This document shows, piece after piece, positions 13,867 through 16,143 of a DNA stretch of 16,143 nucleotides. This stretch comes from an uncultured Eubacteriaceae bacterium (GTDB lineage Bacteria > Bacillota > Clostridia > Lachnospirales > Lachnospiraceae): NCBI GenBank assembly GCA_945938055.1, contig CAMEUH010000030.1:1-16143 (forward strand), given 5' to 3'. Position numbers and translations under genes: made by a program. Position 1 is the stretch's first letter. Each line of letters begins with the position of its first letter. The notes beneath the pieces are model-generated. The model saw only the letters and a program-made list of their open reading frames with translations. It did not search any database and was not told the DNA's origin.

Positions 13867-14580
13867 TCAACTTTTCTCATTCAATTTCCCCAATAACGTC
13901 TTCTTAATAATGCCACAAAATTCCGCAATATTGGTACGAAGAAAAAAATGATTATAACCTAATTCATAAAACTTTATCTCAAAAGCAGCAAATTGTTTCC
14001 ACCCTTCAATACTTTTATATGGAGTATCTCTTTCGCAATAGAGCACTACAAGATCAGATAAAAACTTATGATACTCTCCGTTAAACCGATAATCCTGTAA
14101 CATATGAAAATCAGCCTTCATACGTGGAATATAAATCTCTGAAAACCGTGGATTTTGTAACAGTCTTTCATCCATACCTCCATAAACTTTCAAGTGTTCC
14201 CTAAATTCTTTATCATTATCAATGGAAATTTTTCTGCCTGCACAATCAATATCAGGTGGTTCATGGGCCGCAACAAATGTACATACAGGAATCTCCATCA
14301 AAAGCTTCTGAGCAAATACTTCATATACATTCTGAGCGCCCATACTATATCCCAGAATTGCATATGGCATACTGTTAATTCGAAGGTTTTTAATCTGTCC
14401 TGCCACATCATAAACCATTTCCTGGCTATCTGTATAAAATTTGTCCTTTCTACGCGCACCCCTGCCCGGATATTCCACTACTGTCAAAACAATATCTTCT
14501 CCCAGATATGGTAACAAACTATTAAAATTAGATGCTTCGCCTCCAGCATAGCCTACAACAATTAATTGAATTTTACTCAT
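13867..14580 (-). CDS. Type II thioesterase (alpha/beta-hydrolase)
   Basis: From the ATG at 14580 the product is 237 residues and matches the type II thioesterases that accompany carrier-protein pathways. LIVVGYAGGEASNFNSLLPYL starts at residue 6 (split: LIVVGYAGG, then EASNFNSLLPYL), YPGRGAR at 37-43 and the nucleophile elbow GYSMGAQ (77-83) with Ser79. Asp185 in LVVLYCERDTP and His211 in GYNHFFLRT complete the triad. Such enzymes hydrolyse acyl groups from acyl carrier proteins, either to edit misloaded carriers or to release a free acid. With a LuxE-like enzyme downstream, release of a free acid for re-activation, as LuxD does in luminous bacteria, is an attractive alternative. A longer frame from a TTG at 14622 lacks family support. 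The ribosome site is weak (GTGGG at seven bases or AGGTGG at sixteen). Confidence 0.9.
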   Translation of the reverse strand: MSKIQLIVVGYAGGEASNFNSLLPYLGEDIVLTVVEYPGRGARRKDKFYTDSQEMVYDVAGQIKNLRINSMPYAILGYSMGAQNVYEVFAQKLLMEIPVCTFVAAHEPPDIDCAGRKISIDNDKEFREHLKVYGGMDERLLQNPRFSEIYIPRMKADFHMLQDYRFNGEYHKFLSDLVVLYCERDTPYKSIEGWKQFAAFEIKFYELGYNHFFLRTNIAEFCGIIKKTLLGKLNEKS

Positions 14581-14722
14581 ATTTGTACCCACTATTCCAC
14601 CTACTATAAGCAAAATTATCAACAGAAAGATAGGTGAACCTGCTTCTTCCTTTTTATTGCCATATCACCCAAATGTATGACTTTAATATAATATTCATAA
14701 TATACCACTACATATTTTTCAT
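14581..14722. other. 142-bp intergenic stretch without a recognised signal
   Basis: The region between the MptE-like and thioesterase genes is AT-rich and contains scattered TATAT-like strings, but no -35/-10 pair with acceptable spacing and no hairpin followed by a T-run. The thioesterase may be transcribed from the upstream gene's promoter, or from a promoter I cannot recognise here. Confidence 0.5.
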
Positions 14723-16012
14723 TTAATTTAGTTCAATCTCTTCCAGCTTTACACGTTCAAACATTTCTAAATCGCCACCTCTTGATGCATTATATATTTT
14801 AATTCCATGTTCATCCGCATACTTTTTCGCACTCATATATGATACATAAAACTGATGTGCGCATGGAGGCTCATCTACATCCGTATCATGTTTAAAAAAA
14901 TGTTCATATCTTCCACCAATTCCCGCAAAATCTATTCCATATAAATAAATCTCTGTAAACCCCATGTATACAGCTAACTGAATACACGAATATGAAACCG
15001 TTCCTGATATATAACATATTTGCGCAAAATCCTCCGAAAAAGGCATTTCTTCATCTTCGTAACCATAACACGCCATATGATTAATATATATATTATCACC
15101 ATGATTTTCATCACAAAACGATTGTGACCCATCGCTGATAAATGCATCTATACCCTCTAAATAGTCAAATACCTGTTTCTGACTATTCATAATATATACA
15201 TCCTGTGCTACATAATAATTGGGTCTCCATTTTGTTTTATCATAGACCTTATATGCCAGATTCATGCTAAAACATATCTGTTTTTTTTCATAAAGATACT
15301 CCAAATCCTCCTCACGAAGGCTCGGTCCATGCCCAATAATAAAACATTTCTTTCCATAATGCAGATTTTTAAATTTTTCAATTCTATTGTTTCTATATTC
15401 CACAATCCCTTCAGAATACTTTGATAATTGTATTATTTCCTTAAATCCAACGCCACTTATAACATTTTGACTTTTATTAGTATTTAATAAAACTGCTCCA
15501 TCATCATTTTTATCAAATATTTTGCTTACATTTCCATCACAAAATTCACAAAATGTATTAAATAATGAATCTGGAATTTTATCTCCAGTTACTACTTTAA
15601 TATTACTATCTCCTAGTTTGCTTTTCCCCCATTGATAAACCATTATCGTATATAAATTGTCTCCATATACTACATAACAATTATTATCAATAAACAATTT
15701 TAAAACATTTCGTTTCAAAATATCTCTTGGATTAGGTGATTGAAAGTCCTCAGGGCAATCATTCATATAAAGAAAATTCTGATATCCCTCTTTTTCCAGT
15801 ATCCCTGCCAGAACTCTTTCGGCTGTTGTTAAAATTACGCAATTTCCATAATATAAGTTCTTAAATTGTTCATAACTAATAATATCTATTCCTTGCAGCT
15901 TTTTCCCTTGCTTGTTAACATCCTTATCAATAATGGCAAGAACATTTTGATGTCCAATATGAGGCAATATTCTAACCGCTCTATCCCCGGCACCCCACAA
16001 TACAAATTTCAT
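14723..16012 (-). CDS. MptE-like (DUF115/Maf-related) protein with N-terminal Rossmann domain
   Basis: The 429-residue protein appears to have two parts. Residues 1-85 form a nucleotide- or sugar-binding Rossmann-like domain (FVLWGAGDRAVRILPHI, then VLAIIDKD and LQGIDIIS), of the kind seen at the N-termini of sugar-modifying enzymes. From about residue 220 there is a DUF115 domain: KKCFIIGHGPSLREEDLEYL (221-240) with the GxGPSL motif, then MNLAYKVYD, TKWRPNYYVAQD, and SYSCIQLAVYMGFTEIYLYG followed by IDFAG. DUF115 includes Maf proteins, which transfer nonulosonic sugars to flagellin, and MptE, a pterin pyrophosphokinase. At 429 residues it is shorter than classic Maf proteins. GGAG eight bases from the ATG supports the start. 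The gene is clearly AT-rich. The glycan context favours a sugar-transfer role over pterin synthesis; this is inference. Confidence 0.8.
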   Translation of the reverse strand: MKFVLWGAGDRAVRILPHIGHQNVLAIIDKDVNKQGKKLQGIDIISYEQFKNLYYGNCVILTTAERVLAGILEKEGYQNFLYMNDCPEDFQSPNPRDILKRNVLKLFIDNNCYVVYGDNLYTIMVYQWGKSKLGDSNIKVVTGDKIPDSLFNTFCEFCDGNVSKIFDKNDDGAVLLNTNKSQNVISGVGFKEIIQLSKYSEGIVEYRNNRIEKFKNLHYGKKCFIIGHGPSLREEDLEYLYEKKQICFSMNLAYKVYDKTKWRPNYYVAQDVYIMNSQKQVFDYLEGIDAFISDGSQSFCDENHGDNIYINHMACYGYEDEEMPFSEDFAQICYISGTVSYSCIQLAVYMGFTEIYLYGIDFAGIGGRYEHFFKHDTDVDEPPCAHQFYVSYMSAKKYADEHGIKIYNASRGGDLEMFERVKLEEIELN

Positions 16013-16053
16013 TTTAAATACTCCTTTTTCAACCCAGTTTTTATGTTTTATCT

Positions 16054-16143
16054 TTACAACTTTAAATAATTATCACTTTTGGGTGGGAAATCATTGGTAT
16101 CAAGTCTTGGAAGCTTATACATATCATGCTTTCCTGGCTGATA
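16054..16143 (-). CDS. C-terminal end of an unrecognised gene, cut by window edge
   Basis: An open frame enters from the right edge and ends at a TAA (16054-16056), giving the last 29 residues of a protein: YQPGKHDMYKLPRL, then DTNDFPPKSDNYLKL. The residue pattern looks coding and the spacing to the next gene (41 bases, with its ribosome site) suits an operon. I do not recognise the family from so short a tail. Confidence 0.55.
   Translation of the reverse strand, partial: YQPGKHDMYKLPRLDTNDFPPKSDNYLKL

Noticed and set aside
8987..14580. A bioluminescence (lux) operon
   Set aside because: LuxC- and LuxE-like proteins and a thioesterase are present, but no luciferase subunits or flavin reductase were found in the window, and luciferase needs oxygen, which a likely anaerobe would lack.
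11908..14580. A nonribosomal peptide or polyketide synthase cluster
   Set aside because: ANL enzyme, carrier protein and type II thioesterase fit such a cluster, but there is no condensation or ketosynthase domain and the neighbours are glycan-transfer genes.
14581..14622. TTG at 14622 as the start of the thioesterase
   Set aside because: The extra 14 residues are hydrophobic and unlike thioesterase N-termini, whereas MSKIQLIVVGYAGG fits the family from the ATG at 14580.
1..16143. CRISPR arrays, insertion sequences, tRNA or rRNA genes
   Set aside because: No regularly spaced repeats, transposase-like frames, terminal inverted repeats or conserved RNA-gene signatures were recognised on either strand.

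Overview
The window looks like part of a surface- or flagellar-glycan biosynthesis island from a low-GC Gram-positive anaerobe, most likely a Lachnospiraceae-type Clostridia (Roseburia, Agathobacter or Butyrivibrio relatives). This assignment is an inference from strong AGGAGG-type ribosome sites, low GC, and the combination of LicD, CDP-glycerol transferase, GT8, CgeB-like and MptE/Maf-like proteins. No 16S rRNA or other taxonomic marker is present. Every credible gene lies on the minus strand, so transcription runs from high to low coordinates. There are 16 genes, partial at both window edges, with short gaps and several stop/start overlaps.

In order of transcription: (i) 16143-14580: the tail of an unrecognised gene, an MptE-like (DUF115/Maf-related) protein, and a stand-alone alpha/beta-hydrolase thioesterase. 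(ii) A 253-bp AT-rich intergenic region with the only convincing promoter (TATAAT at 13758-13763). (iii) 13613-8987: an acyl-activation and reduction module made of an acyl carrier protein, an acyl-adenylating ANL enzyme, a WecD-like GNAT, a LuxE-like acyl-protein synthetase and a LuxC-like acyl reductase. (iv) 8948-6358: a split transketolase (N- and C-subunits) and a FabG-like SDR reductase. (v) 6358 to the left edge: a second GNAT-like acyltransferase, LicD, a DUF6492-like putative glycosyltransferase, a CDP-glycerol glycerophosphotransferase-like protein, a GT8 glycosyltransferase and a CgeB-like glycosyltransferase cut by the window edge.

The most interesting point is the join between modules iii and iv. 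Thioesterase, LuxE and LuxC together resemble the fatty-acid reductase of bioluminescent bacteria, but there is no luciferase here. The gene immediately downstream is a transketolase pair, an enzyme type whose acceptors are aldehydes, followed by a ketone/alcohol reductase. I propose, as inference only, that an acyl-ACP-derived aldehyde is extended by a two-carbon ketol unit, reduced to a polyol, and built into or onto a phosphodiester-containing glycan by the LicD/CDP-glycerol-type transferases and the glycosyltransferases. Each enzyme family is individually well known. The assembled pathway and its product are not ones I can name.

No tRNA, rRNA, CRISPR array, insertion sequence or clear rho-independent terminator was seen. 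No gene-free stretch exceeds 300 bases.
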